64,000 nucleotides of DNA from Ailanthus altissimus (lineage: Eukaryota > Streptophyta > Magnoliopsida > Sapindales > Simaroubaceae). Location of the stretch: assembly GCA_946807835.1 (NCBI GenBank), contig OX327696.1, forward strand, positions 7,390,501 through 7,454,500, written 5' to 3'. Position 1 is the stretch's first letter. Every line of letters starts with the position of its first letter. The position numbers and the translations under genes are program-made. The notes below the pieces were generated by a model that was given only the letters and a program-made list of their open reading frames with translations, was not told the origin of the DNA and did not search any database. Positions 10,335-21,721 of the stretch are shown here, one piece after another.

Positions 10335-11559
10335 CCTATCAACTAGCTTATTGCTAGTCTATAGCAATTCAAGCATAAATAAAATTTTACCTAAGTATTT
10401 CAAACAAAACATCAGTTCAAGATCACAATCACTATTAATGTTATTTCAATCATAACTTTCAAAATTGTGTGTGTATGAATTAAGATAAAGTTTTCTTACT
10501 ATAAACCACAACATATATAGTCTTGAAAAATTTCTCCAAATAAAAGCCTCAACTCTATATCCTAAAAGGTGAATAACTCTTTAACATGTTAGGATTTAAC
10601 TCATGGAGTTAGAAAATCGATAATCGCTCAAAAAAATGTTACATTTAAAGACAAACAGACAAACTAATATTGATTCAAATATAGAAAAATCAATTATTTA
10701 GAGTTAAACCTTTCTTGCCACATAGTAGCTTCAGGACTTTAATTATTTTATGTGAATCTTACGAATAGAGAGTCCGGTAATAAAATTATTTCCTAATGAC
10801 TTTTATCTTCTAAAATTGAATGAAGACTTAATTGAATTGAATTAACTTCTTTTCTTTTTTTAATACTTTTTTTGAAGATATAAGGAATCATTACAAAATA
10901 AGAGCAATTTCTCACAATAATACTTCTCTACAATATTTTTTTTTAATCATCAATCAGCTAAGTAATCAAATCATCCTCATCCCAAATAATGTCATTCTAA
11001 ATAAAAATTAACCATTTCAAAAGATCAATGAAACATCGTAAGCTGTTATCTCAAATATTTCAACTCACTCACAAAAGATGTGTGAGTTTAAAAAAGAATA
11101 TGTATACTTAAACATTGAAATTCTCTTGGCTATATATTTTGAATCATTCATCTTACCACAAAGATTAGTATTTGCTCAAAAAATAATTTTAAAAGTTATG
11201 ATTTAGTAACCTAGATAGAAAAAGTGATTTAAGCTAAACAAATTTGATATCATACCTTAATAATAAAGCAAACGTATTTATGCAAGAGTTACAAAACACT
11301 TAAGCAACAAATAAATATACATAAAATGCATTAAAAATAAACCAATTAGAATGTGTCTAAAAAATTCAGTACTATACTTTTTACTCTGTCATTCTAAAAC
11401 TAGAAGCGTCTCAAGAATGCATAAATGAACATTTTATTCACGCCATTCATGATGAATTTTTTTTTAAAGAACAAAGTGATAGCCAAAAAAAAAATTAACA
11501 CTAACATTATATATCAACTACCCTCCCCCCCTAACTAGATTGAGATATTATCCTCAATA

Positions 11560-11742
11560 TCAAAATATAAAAAGAGTAGAGCATAAAAGATATAACCTGA
11601 AACATCTTTTATTAGAAATAAAACCTACAACAAAATAAAATAAGCCACACAAAATGATAACAGCTATGATAAATATGTACAAGTAGTTATGATTATGGCT
11701 CACATATTCTTCTAGTTTTACATCCAAAAACAGTTTAAACAC
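11560..11742 (-). CDS. Small hydrophobic open frame in the Athila-like 3' region
   Basis: Sixty residues: a charged N-terminal third, then a hydrophobic stretch at about residues 22-42 that could span a membrane, then a second hydrophobic end. In position it corresponds to where some Athila elements carry envelope-like frames with membrane segments, but the length is far too short for a complete one. It may equally be chance in AT-rich DNA. Confidence 0.2.
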   Translation of the reverse strand: MFKLFLDVKLEEYVSHNHNYLYIFIIAVIILCGLFYFVVGFISNKRCFRLYLLCSTLFIF

Positions 11743-11871
11743 CCTCTATAGGTCGAGGATAGGCTTTCCATCCACTTTTCTTTCAAAATTGGCAAACAGG
11801 GTCTTTTAAAGTCAAATTTTTAAGACTGTACCACTCATGTTCTTTTAGGAATATGTCTCATAATTCACGAA

Positions 11872-12138
11872 TTACAATATATACATACCACTAGGATGTG
11901 TCTCAAGAGTCGATAAGATATCATCTAAAGAATCCTTACTCATGCCATCCTTAATAAACCTAATTTTATCTTCGCGATTCATAGAAGTTATTCCTAAAGT
12001 GCGGTAACATGTGTTACAAGTCATGCATACACACTTGTAACAAACACTTAATCTTTTTTCCCTTCGTTTTTTTATAAAAGAGTTTTTACCTAAGCTAGGC
12101 ATGTAAGAAATTAATGAGTCTGAAAACTTACCTGCCAA
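11872..12138 (-). CDS. Cys-rich open frame downstream of integrase in the Athila-like element
   Basis: The 88-residue frame starts with ATG and ends before 11872. It has a basic patch (residues about 23-29) followed by a Cys cluster in the order C-x2-C-x4-C-x2-C (about residues 33-45), then an acidic, helical-looking C-terminal half with K-D-x-M-S-K-D-S-L-D-D. Paired Cys-x2-Cys groups suggest a metal-binding knuckle. The composition is far from random AT-rich translation. I do not recognise the family with confidence. It lies after integrase on the coding strand of the element. Confidence 0.4.
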   Translation of the reverse strand: MAGKFSDSLISYMPSLGKNSFIKKRREKRLSVCYKCVCMTCNTCYRTLGITSMNREDKIRFIKDGMSKDSLDDILSTLETHPSGMYIL

Positions 12139-12764
12139 TCAAATTTTGACTTTAATTAATCAACGTAGATCAACAGGTATCTTCGTAATTATTAATAACC
12201 TTAATCATTCACATATTGTTTGGTAAATTTTCTTTAAGGCATTTTGAGGTAATGAGAAAAAATCTTTTTTTAAATTCATTAGAATGTCATCCATTGTTTT
12301 ATAAAGAGGAAGAAGAGAAGGTATCAATAATTATGAAAAACTGACAAAATTGATTTAGAATGTCATTGAGTACCGTTATCTACTACTTAACCAAGGTGCA
12401 AAATAAAACTTTAACAAAAATACTAAATTAACCTACAAGAATGAAAAAAGAAACAAATAAAGTTAGAAGAAGAATATATAAATATGTAAACAAAGATTAA
12501 TTATTCTTGTAACAAGGGTCAAATAGGGACATAAATTCTTCACAAAAAGCTTACTTTTCTAGAAACAGCTTGAGTCTTGCCCATTTACCTTAAACACATT
12601 ATTATTTTTAAGATTTTCAATGTCAATTATTCTATAAGGGTACACATATTTCACAATAAAAATGGTCACTCTATCTTGATCTTAAGTATTCAGGGAATAT
12701 GTGAAGCCGAAAATTATAAAGCAAAACCTTATGAGCAACATCAAATATTTTTCTTTGAATTTTT

Positions 12765-13640
12765 TTAATCATGAAAAGCTTTGATTTTAGCTTTATGAAT
12801 TTTTGAATTCTCATATTCATCATTTGTCAATTCTTCAAGTTCATTTATTTGTAATTTATATATTTGCCCAGCAGAATCAAAATTTGCATTGAAAGTTTTA
12901 ATGACCCAGTAGGCTTTATGCTCAAGTTCCATAGGTAAGTGACAAAGCTTCCCATAAACTATCCTATAAGTAGACATACCTAATGAAGTTTTAAAAGCAG
13001 TTTCATAAGCCTAAAATGCATCATTAAATCTTAAAGACCAATCTTTACGATTTGGGTTTACAATTTGTTTTTAAATTTGTTTTATCTCCCTCTTTGTTAA
13101 TTCAACTTATCCATTTGTTTGAGGATAATAAAGGGTAGCAACTTTATGAGTAATACTATATTTTTTCATTAATGTTTCAAATGGTATATTACAAAAGTAC
13201 TTACCCCCATCACTTATAATGGCTCGAGGGATTCCAAATCGACTCAAGATATTTTCTTTCAAAAATTTTATGATTATTTTATGGAATAGATTCAATCTAT
13301 TTTGAGACATAATCTAATGCGACTAAGATATGCGTAAATCCAAATGATAGTGAAAATGGTCCCATGAAATCTATCCCCTAGAAATCAAAGATTTTAATAA
13401 TAAGAATGGGGTTCAAAGGCATCATGTTTCATTTTGAAATAGATCCCAATTTTTGACAATTTTCACACGTTATACAATATGCATGTGTATCTTTAAATAA
13501 AGTAGGCCAATAAAATTCACACTGTAAGATTTTGGTAACTACTTTCTTTTATAATAAATGCCCCTCACATGTTTCAGAATGACAAAATTCAATAACTCTT
13601 CTTATCTCATTGTCAAGTGAAATTCTTGAGTAGTCTACTT
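12765..13640 (-). pseudogene. Athila-like integrase remnant
   Basis: Reading on the minus strand, a C-x2-C half of the zinc-binding module appears near 13460-13480. The catalytic core follows with I-D-F-M-G-P-F (about 13360-13380), then S-D-G-G-K-Y-F (about 13190-13215), and the intact frame 13107-13310. The C-terminal part, frame 12765-12977, has the L-E-H-K-A-Y-W and L-N-E-L-E-E-L-type blocks usual for Athila integrases (here I-N-E-L-E-E-L). Stops separate the pieces, so no full enzyme can be made. Confidence 0.8.
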
Positions 13641-15470
13641 CCCCTCAAATGATGAATCCCCTTTTATTTTAATTAAGGGAGTTGATTTGGATATCTTATC
13701 AAAAATGTATATTTGATATTTTCCTTTTTAATAGAAAGAAAGTTCTTTCATTTCAAAATTCCAATAATATTCTATATTTGAATCTTTTGAGCATTCATCG
13801 AAAGAGGGAATTGCTTCGAATATTTATATTTAATCAATTAAGATATCTGGAAACAATTATTTTTTATTATTTCTTCATTCGAAGTATGTATCTTTGAAAT
13901 ATTTGGTCAGAATAATATTTGAAGAGATAAGGATCATCCCAATAAAACTTTCTTACCTCAATTAAAATTTTCTTTTTATCTTAAACATTCCATTGAGGTG
14001 GCATTTCTTCTGTTACAAGAAGCATACCAAGGCATTGTAATAGTAAAAAATAAAATTCATCAAAAAAAGAATTATTAATAGGTGTTATTTCTATTAATGA
14101 ATCTGGTTTGAGTCTTCATTCTTATTCTTGATAGTGATATTAAATTCTTGAAGCATTAGAATCAATCGAATCAGTCTTGCTTTTGCATTCTGTTTTGACA
14201 TTAAGTACCTTACAGTAGCATGGTCAGAAAACACAACAGTTGTAGAACCAATTAAGTAAGAAGGAAATTTATCTAATGCAAATATTACAGCAAGTAGTTA
14301 TTTTTTAGTTGTTGTGCAATTCATTTGTGTACTGTTTAAAGTTTTATTTACGTAATAAATTATATAGGATTTACCTTCCTTTCTTTATCCCAATACAGCA
14401 CCAACAACATAGTTACTGCCATCACACATGAGCTCAAAAGGCACAGATCAGTTAAGAGATTGTATGATGAGAGCAGATGTTAAGAGGTCAATTAATTTTT
14501 CAAATGAATTTTGGCACTCTTGAGTCCACTCAAATGATACATCTTTTGCTAAAAGGTTACAAAGAGGTCTAGATATAGCACTAAAATTTTTTATGAACCT
14601 CCTATAAAATCCAGCATGTCCTAAAAAAGATCGGACTTCTCTGACTATTTTTTATGAGGGAAAATAAGCAATGAGTTCGAATTTTGCTTTATCCACTTCA
14701 ATTCCTTTAGAAGACACTGCATGTCCCAAAACAATTCCAAAAATAATCATGTAATGAAATTTTTTCCAATTTAACACAAAAACCTTTTTCTCACATCTTT
14801 TTAAGATCTTTTCTAAATTTTCAAGATAATTATCAGAAGAATTTTCAAACACAGTTAAATTATCTATGAAAACTTCTAAATAATGCTCAACCATGTGACT
14901 GAAAATGCTTAACATGCATCTTTAAAATGTTGTTGGGGCATCACAATGTCCAAATGACATTCTTCTAAAAGTAAATGTCTAGAAATGGCATGTGAATGTA
15001 GTCTTTTCTTAGTCCTCTAGTGCTATAAGAATTTAATAATAGTCATAATAATCGTCTAGAAAGCAATAGTAAGAATATTCTACTACTCTTTCTAAAATTA
15101 GGCCAAAGAATGATAGAGTTCAACTTTTTATAATCTATATACATCCTTCAACTAGATAGGCTCGAGTTAGTATTAACTCACCTTTGTCATTTTCAATGAA
15201 TGTAATTCTAAATTTATTTTTGGTACTACTTGAGTAAGACTTACCCATTTACTATCAAAGATAAGATAGATGGTTCCTATTTCAAGTAATTTAAGAACTT
15301 TAGCTTTCACTACCTCTTTCGTAGGTGGATTTAATCTTCTTTGAGGTTGTTGGAAAGTTTTAGCATTATCCTCTAGGTGTATTCTATGTGTTCAAATAAA
15401 ATGATTAATGCCTTTTATGTCTTTCAAAGTCCACTCAATTACATTTTTATGCATTTTCAAGACTTCAATT
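13641..15470 (-). pseudogene. Athila-like reverse transcriptase/RNase H remnant
   Basis: The start of the domain near 15450-15180 shows the R-R-L-N-P-P-T-K-E-V-V-K block. The frame 14652-14915 contains the catalytic box as V-F-I-D-N, where the family has F/M-x-D-D, so the second catalytic Asp is replaced by Asn. A run of stops interrupts the rest, and RNase H-like pieces extend to about 13640. Together with the protease change this shows that the element is dead. Confidence 0.75.
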
Positions 15471-15716
15471 AACTTACCTTTTTGTTCGCATGTGAGTGTA
15501 GAAGAGATTACTACTGGATAAGCTTGTTTCTCTCCAAGAAATGCATATTTAGTCCTTCAAGTAAAGGTTTTAACTCCAACTTTGACATTTCATTCTACTT
15601 ATCTTCATTTTTTCATAATTTTTTAAATTTTAGTTTCTATCCTTTATTTTCAATCACCTATGTACAGTTAAAAGAAGAACGTATGTCAGAGATTCAGGAT
15701 TTAATTATATATTTAA

Positions 15717-16343
15717 CTAAAATGAATTCATTAAAAATATTTCTAAGGGATCGATAAAACTCTCTTTTTGAATATGATCCTCCACAATTATTTTAATCAT
15801 GTTGGCTTCTTCACTTTCTTCCTCCTCTTTATGTGGTTTCACACACATATTGAAAACATTGAGCTCAAGTGTCATATTTCTAACTAAAAGCTTCATTGCT
15901 CTATTCCTACAATTAATCAATGTGTTAGAAGTTACTAAAAATGGACGACCCAAAATAACAGTTATCGGATTACATCCTTTAACAGGTTTTGTGTTGGAGA
16001 CAATAAAATCCACAAGATATATGAATTTATCAACTTGAACTAAAACATCTTTTGCCATCCCTCTTGGCACTTTTTTTTATCTATCGGCAAGCAAAAGAAT
16101 TACAGCAGTTAATTTTATCTCACCGTGATTGAGCTGTTGATAAACTAAATATGGCGGTAAATTCACACTAGCACTAAGATTAAGTAATTCTTGTTCAATT
16201 TTATGACCTCTAATAATGCATGAAATTGTAGGACAACCACGGTCTTTATATTTCAAAGCATTATTATATTGAAGAATTACACTTACTTGTTGAGCTAAAA
16301 ATATTTTCTTTTTCACATTTAGTTTTTTTTTTTTACTGTGCAT
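15717..16343 (-). pseudogene. Athila-like aspartic protease region of pol
   Basis: Two abutting minus-strand frames (16077-16343 and 15717-16070) show the retropepsin-like order. L-L-N-L-S-A-S-V-N stands where the family has D-L-G-A-S, followed by a Y-Q-Q-L block, an A-D-R segment, V-D-F-I-V, and the V-I-L-G-R-P-F-L end motif, then T-L-E-L-N-V-F-N-M. The catalytic Asp is replaced by Asn and a stop lies between the two frames. Confidence 0.8.
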
Positions 16344-16429
16344 AAATCCTTCAAAAAATTTGCATAAGAGGGAACCTATTTAATATTATCCAATAAAGGA
16401 ATATTAACTTTTACCTGCTTGAAGATTTC

Positions 16430-17997
16430 AAAAAATTTTAAGATTATGATTCATCCTTTTAGCATTACGCAATGCATGAGGAAATGAGGGTGGATGTGTG
16501 GGTTTGTTGTTTTCTTCATGAAGTGTAGTTTCAATGCTTTCCTTACTTTTAAAGATTGATTCATCATTCTCATGAGGTTTAGGAATATATTTTTCAATAA
16601 TTTTACCGTTTTGAAGAGTGATAACCGCTTTAACTTGATCCATGTGTTAGCTTTCTGAACTATATGCATTTAAGATATGTTGTCCTTTAGGGTTTGGTTG
16701 TGGTTGAGAAGGAAATTTTCCTTTCTTGTGAATGTTCAGCACGGATGCAAATTTAGCAAAAGTATATTTCAAATCAGCAAATGTTTGAGCATTTTGGAAT
16801 TAATAGACTCTTACTTTTCAATGAATACATGCAAAGTTTTTTCAAGGTTTTTCTTAGGAGGTAGGACATATGGTGCATAACCTTGATGGTTTTAAAAATT
16901 TTGGTGTGGTTGAAAAGATGGTTGTGAAGTCTGTACTTAAGTGTCATTCCTCTAACTAAAATTCAGGTAATTTCTCCAACCAAGATTGTAGTTTTTTAAA
17001 TATGGGTTATTATTTGACCGTTTGAACGTGTTTAAAACACTGATTTATTCAGGGAGACATTCCCCAAATAGAGAAAAAGTTGGGCAATCATTGGTAGAGT
17101 AATCATGGGTTTTACATATATGACACACGATTTCTTAAACATATTTTAATTGACTAATTTTTTTCATTTCAAAGGTTTCAACTTTCTTAACTAGGGATGC
17201 TAATTTGGTTTGAAGGTCATAGTCTTCTATATGATAATAAATACCTCCACTAGATGAAGTGTTTTGAGTTTTGATAAGTGCCTCATAACTACCAGTAATA
17301 TCCTAATTTTAAGCATTTTCTGCTAGTAAGTCTAGATAGTTCATTGCCTCTTTTAAGTTTTTGTCCTTAAATATTCCATTACACATCATTTTTATCATTT
17401 GCCTAACTTTAGGGTGTTAAGTCTTCGTAGAAATTTGAGACTAATCTCTAAGTTTCAAAGTCATAATGGGGATAGGTATTAAGTAGTTCTTTATACCTTT
17501 CCCAACATTGGTAAAGGATCTCTCCTGATTTTTGAGCAAAAGTGATAATTTATCTTTTGAAAGAATTTGTTCTATAGAGAGGAAATATTTTGTTTTAGGA
17601 ATTGTTGTTGTTGCATCTCATCCCATAAAGAAATGGTTCTTAGCTTAAAGATTTGTAGCCATGTTTTATCTTTATCTTTTAAAGAAAACGAAAAAAGCTT
17701 AAGTCAAATTATGTTCATGCTACAATTTTAGTTGTTATATTTATTACACGCTTCTTCAAATTCTCTTAGAAGTAGGTAAGGATTCTCTGCATCTAAGCCA
17801 TAAAAAGTGGGTAAAAGTTGGATAATGTCCGACTTAAAATTAAAGTGTGTTGCATCTAGAGGAAAAACTAAACAAGATGGTGCACCGGTTCATGTAGGGT
17901 TCATGTAGTCTCTAAGTGTCATAGGTCGGTTATGGTCATTATGTTGGGATTGATTGTCCCCTGAGTCTATAAGTCCCTCAATTTGATTATCGGTCAT
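16430..17997 (-). pseudogene. Athila-like gag remnant
   Basis: The probable start Met is at 17997, followed by T-L-R-D-Y-M-N-P-T (near 17890-17920). After one TGA the reading continues with the Athila-type gag block F-Y-G-L-D-A-E-N-P-Y and an E-F-E-E-A-C-N block (about 17770-17740). A zinc-knuckle-like C-x2-C...H...C piece is found near 17090-17130. Stops and frameshifts run throughout. The ORF 17890-18186 includes upstream hydrophobic leader residues that are not part of gag. Confidence 0.75.
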
Positions 17998-18404
17998 GTT
18001 GTTAACTAATGAAAAATGAGAAGATGAAGGAGAATCCAACAAATTATGAAAGCAAGTTCCGAAATACTTTTCACTAAATGATGAGAAGTAGGATTTTAAA
18101 ATCAACCACTCATACAAAGAAATTAAACAAAATACAATAATAATAAATAAGAGAAATAAGAGAAATAAAATATTAAATAAAGACAAATAAAATACTTAAA
18201 GTTAACAATAAAATAAAAGTTAGATTAATAATTAGAAGTTAAATTAGTAAATGTTATATTAATCAATGTTAGATTAGGATAATAAAAAGTTAGTAAATAA
18301 AGAGTATGAGGCTTAACCTTTTATGAAAATAACAAGTGAAGAATAAAAAAAGTAAAGCAAGTTAGAAGGCTTAGCTTTTCATAAAAAAAATTGTTAATTT
18401 CACC

Positions 18405-18422
18405 TCCCCGACAACGGCGCCA
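18405..18422 (-). other. Primer-binding site (tRNA-Asp type) of the Athila-like element
   Basis: On the minus strand this reads TGGCGCCGTTGTCGGGGA, the Athila-type site complementary to the 3' end of tRNA-Asp with one apparent difference. It is 7 bp from the 5' LTR edge at 18430, which fixes the orientation of the element. Confidence 0.85.
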
Positions 18423-18429
18423 AAAAACT

Positions 18430-19473
18430 TGACACGTCCAAAAATAGGAGTTTAGTTTCAAGTACAGGATAGTCGAAGTAAAAAATAACCCCGTGAGAAC
18501 GAGATCGATCCATAAGGAAGTGGAATTAAAATTAAAATTACAAATTATAAATACTTTAAAAACAATTAAAGCAATATAAGATGTTTGTAAATAATAATTC
18601 AATTAACCAATTAAAATAAAAGTTAAGGTTAAGGGGATCCACTCTTGGCATATGACATAAAAATATATTTAACTCTTTTTATAACTCAATTGGAATCCTC
18701 ACACAAAAGAGGTTCCAATCGAAAGATATAAAAATTAAAGTTCATCACCATTTATATATTAACTTGTATTTATTGTTTTCAATTGTTATACACCAAAATT
18801 ATAAATGTAATAATATTACAAAGAGATAATACAAACGACAATTATTTTGAAGTAAAATCTAACTCTCTAATTGCATGCTTTGAGCATAAACAGATTACTT
18901 ATTTATAGAAAAATATGGATAAAACAAGACAAATAAAGAGAGAACCACTTTGATGATAAAAGTCAATAAAGGTGGCAATTAATTTATATTTATTATCATG
19001 AATGCACTCACTTGATTGTCAAATTTGAAATTTATATGATCTGAATTAGCTTTCACTCAAAACATAAAAATTGTAACTAAATCTTTTATCTTTTCAAATT
19101 GAGTTGTCTCATACATATTAGATACTTATATTTATAGTTAAGGGCCAAATACTAATGACTATTTGGACTGGGCCTGTACTGTAGTTCAAATCTGTTATAA
19201 GCCATTTTTACCCTTTAAACGCTCAAATTTCAAATGTCTTATGCAATGCAATATGTTAGACTAATGAGTCGGCTCTTTACAAGATCAAAAATCACTCCAA
19301 TTGAATTCCTAAGTAAAAAATTATGCCTATTTTAACAAACCTACCACAAAATAGTTAAAAGCTAATTAGATATAATATTGTTAACATACTTAAGTTAGGG
19401 GGGTTAAAGACACTAATAATACAAAATAATGATGTAAAACCCTTACTAAATATGTAATTTTAAGTGTTCATCA
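18430..19473 (-). repeat. 5' LTR of the Athila-like element
   Basis: This 1044-bp LTR starts TGACACG and ends ...TTCATCA on the plus strand. It matches 8826-10334 except for the missing heptamer array and a gap of about 380 bp after 18808. Substitutions between the LTRs are frequent, so the insertion is old. Confidence 0.85.
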
Positions 19474-19700
19474 TAAATCATATAAAAAGTTAAAAGATAA
19501 CGAAAAAATTTAAATAGTAAGAGAGATTTTTTAGGAGCAAAACTGTCAAGCTATGTAATATTAAAAGTAAAATTGTTAAAACTGTTAAATCATGTATTAT
19601 CAAAAATAAAATTGTCAAAGCATATAAAAAAAATTTAAAAATAACAGAATATTTTTAACAATATGAGAGTTTTGGTCTTTTTTAAAACTATAAATATAAG
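19474..19700. repeat. Right half of the tandem repeat array
   Basis: The same units as in 8603-8825 continue here ('aactgtcaagctatgtaata', 'catgtattatcaaaaataaa'). The junction 'gtcaaag-catataaa' at 19614-19626 shows what the uninterrupted array looks like at the position where the Athila-like element went in. Confidence 0.7.
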
Positions 19701-19778
19701 TAAATATTTATCGATATCATAAAGGAATAATAATCGTTTTCTTCAACTCAATGTAGTCCAAGTCATTAATGGGTAAAA

Positions 19779-19995
19779 TTTTTCTGCAGACCTATTTATA
19801 TTTCACACAAACCCTCAAATTTCTATATATATATATATATATACACAATTTTATCTGTAATCAAAGTATATAGTCTAATTAGAAAGAAATTGATCAAAGA
19901 ATTTCATGTGTCCATTTTCATATGTTTAAATTTTCTTTTTTGAATAAATTTAAGTAAGGCTTTTAGAAACTACCCTAGGCATAACAAAATATTTG
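19779..19995 (+). repeat. Extra copy of a Kunitz upstream segment
   Basis: The start 'aaatttttctgcagacctat' and the end 'cataacaaaatatttgacaag' match the segments at 21137-21280 and 53880-54030, which lie upstream of the two intact Kunitz genes. This copy carries an (AT)n run and about 100 bp of extra sequence between the two blocks. No coding part follows; the hAT terminus begins directly after it. Confidence 0.65.
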
Positions 19996-20002
19996 ACAAG
20001 CT

Positions 20003-20563
20003 AAATTTAAGTCGGGGCAGGCGGCGGCAAGAATAGTGGTAGTTAACGGCAGCAGTTGACAGTGACAGTAGTTGACGGCAGGACCAATTGATGAGCCAGT
20101 GAGAACCGCAGTAGCAGTTGACGGCACACGACAGTAGCAACAGCGACAAAAGCAGTGGTAGGCGCAGAGCGAATGAGGTCGTATGGAAGTAGCGCGGCAA
20201 CTTCTGATTTGTCTTGGTGAAAATGAAAAATCCTAATGTAATGGCTAATGTGAAAGAAAAGTGAAAGTGAAAGTTTGAAATGAAACACTGGTGGGGTAGA
20301 CGTGGTGGTCTGGTCTCATTTTGATATTTTCTTTATTTTTTTTCTTTTTCAAGGCCAAAACGTAGCATTTTAGTCTATTGGAAACGGTTAACGAATAGAT
20401 TTTTGGTTTGAGTTCACTCGAACCGAAAATTGATTAAATCGATCGGTTCAACCAATCAGTTTAAAGACTAAATAATTGAATTGAACCGAAATTTTTAATT
20501 TGATTCGGTCTGTTGACCGATTCATCCGAATCGGTGGTGCCAAGTCCTAATTCCTCGCCCCTA
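20003..20563. mobile_element. hAT terminal segment, first copy (truncated)
   Basis: A GC-rich block (20003-20200) is followed by a stretch rich in 'gaaccgatt'-type repeats (20380-20530), typical of hAT subterminal repeats. It ends in CTCGCCCCTA at 20563, which on the other strand is the hAT-type TAGGGGCGAG end. The next 8 bp, ACATTTTG, may be the target duplication. It matches 52886-53298. Minus-strand frames 19970-20288 are shadows of the GC-rich block. Confidence 0.6.
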
Positions 20564-21721
20564 ACATTTTGTGCTTGTTGGGATAACATTTCCACAAGAT
20601 TATCATCAAGTGGGCTTGGGTCAGCGTTTCAATTCAACCAACCCACATATCGTGTCGTTTGGCGAACTAGCACTCATCATTTCAGTTGACATGTGGCGAC
20701 CCACTCTCATCGAGAAGCTGACGCTTTCCACCAGTAAAAGACGATTTGGGATTGAAACTCGTGCCCAATCTTTAGAGAAAATTACATGCAAGTCATCAAA
20801 CTATTTGTTTTATTTTTATTCACTCGTATTATTCCATTTGTTTTTAGTTGATTTTGAGAGTACGACAAAGATTTTTAATTATATATGTGAAATGAAATAG
20901 TACATTCTTAATATTTGTCAACTGATCCTGAAAAAAGGGTTATCATATATTTAAACAAGTATATTAATAGCAAGAATGAAATTAGAAAGTTTCACAATGG
21001 CTAAAATGTAATGTGAAGTTGAATCCTGAACTTTAATTTATAGTTTTAGCCACAACTTCAGAGTCTTCTTTAGCTCAGAGGGGACCCAAGCCATCAGTGG
21101 GTGATGATTAATAATTTTTTTATGTAAATGTGCATGTAAAATTTCTCTGCAGACCTATTTATATTTCACTTGAACCCTCAAATTCTATTTGTACTGGCTC
21201 AAGTCTTTAATATATATATAAATATATATATATATATCAGAAACTACCACCCTACGCATTACAAAATATCTGACGAGCCAAAAAAAAAAGAAATGAAAGG
21301 AACCATGAATTTGATGTTTGAGGCGCTGCACTTGAATGCTTTTGGAACATGGACTCAAGATGTTGGTACGAATTAAAAAATTAATATGCAGGTTTAGCTC
21401 AGCGAAGTTGTGCCATATGACCTAAAAAAAGGCACTAATTCTATGGCTACACAACAAATACATGGTTTTAGCTTTGAAGTTATAATATTCCGTCTTACTA
21501 ATCTATTTTATTAAGTTAATTTTTAATACCATGTAGCAGTTTGTTTGATTAGAATCTATGTAATCAATCTATGGGTAAGAAAATCTGTAGTTATAGACTG
21601 TAGTTTTCGAAGTTCTAATAATGGAATGCAATCCATCCACCCGCGCGATCTATAAATTTGAGCTCTCTTGAGTCATTTATATATGCACAAAGTTAAAGAA
21701 GCAGAAACAAATTACATAACA
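20564..21721 (+). promoter_or_regulatory. Kunitz gene 1 upstream region, TATA box at 21650-21657
   Basis: This region is duplicated at 53299-54482, with high identity near the gene. A TATA box (CTATAAATT) lies about 30 bp before an in-frame upstream ATG at 21683 and 70 bp before the signal-peptide ATG at 21722. A transcript start about 30 bp after the TATA box would fall at the upstream ATG. An AT-dinucleotide run occurs at 21200-21240. Frames 20571-20900 and 21170-21376 are not supported as genes. Confidence 0.6.

Larger units (their letters stand above)
10335..12764 (-). other. Athila-like element, region between integrase and 3' LTR
   Basis: In the Athila lineage this interval carries long noncoding sequence and sometimes an envelope-like frame. 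Here most of it is AT-rich and without long frames. Two minus-strand frames stand out: 11872-12138 (Cys-rich, listed separately) and 11560-11742 (60 residues with one strongly hydrophobic stretch near residues 22-42). No clear polypurine tract could be marked next to 10334. Confidence 0.5.
8826..19473 (-). mobile_element. Athila-like Ty3/Gypsy retrotransposon, full length, defective
   Basis: Both LTRs, a primer-binding site and a gag-pol region are present, all on the minus strand. Element ends are TGACACG at 8826 and ...TTCATCA at 19473 on the plus strand. The flanks read CAAAT (8821-8825) and TAAAT (19474-19478), a 5-bp target duplication with one mismatch. A tRNA-Asp-type primer site and the sequence of gag, protease, reverse transcriptase and integrase, followed by a long 3' region, fit the Athila lineage. 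Stops, frameshifts and lost catalytic residues show it cannot move by itself. Confidence 0.85.
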
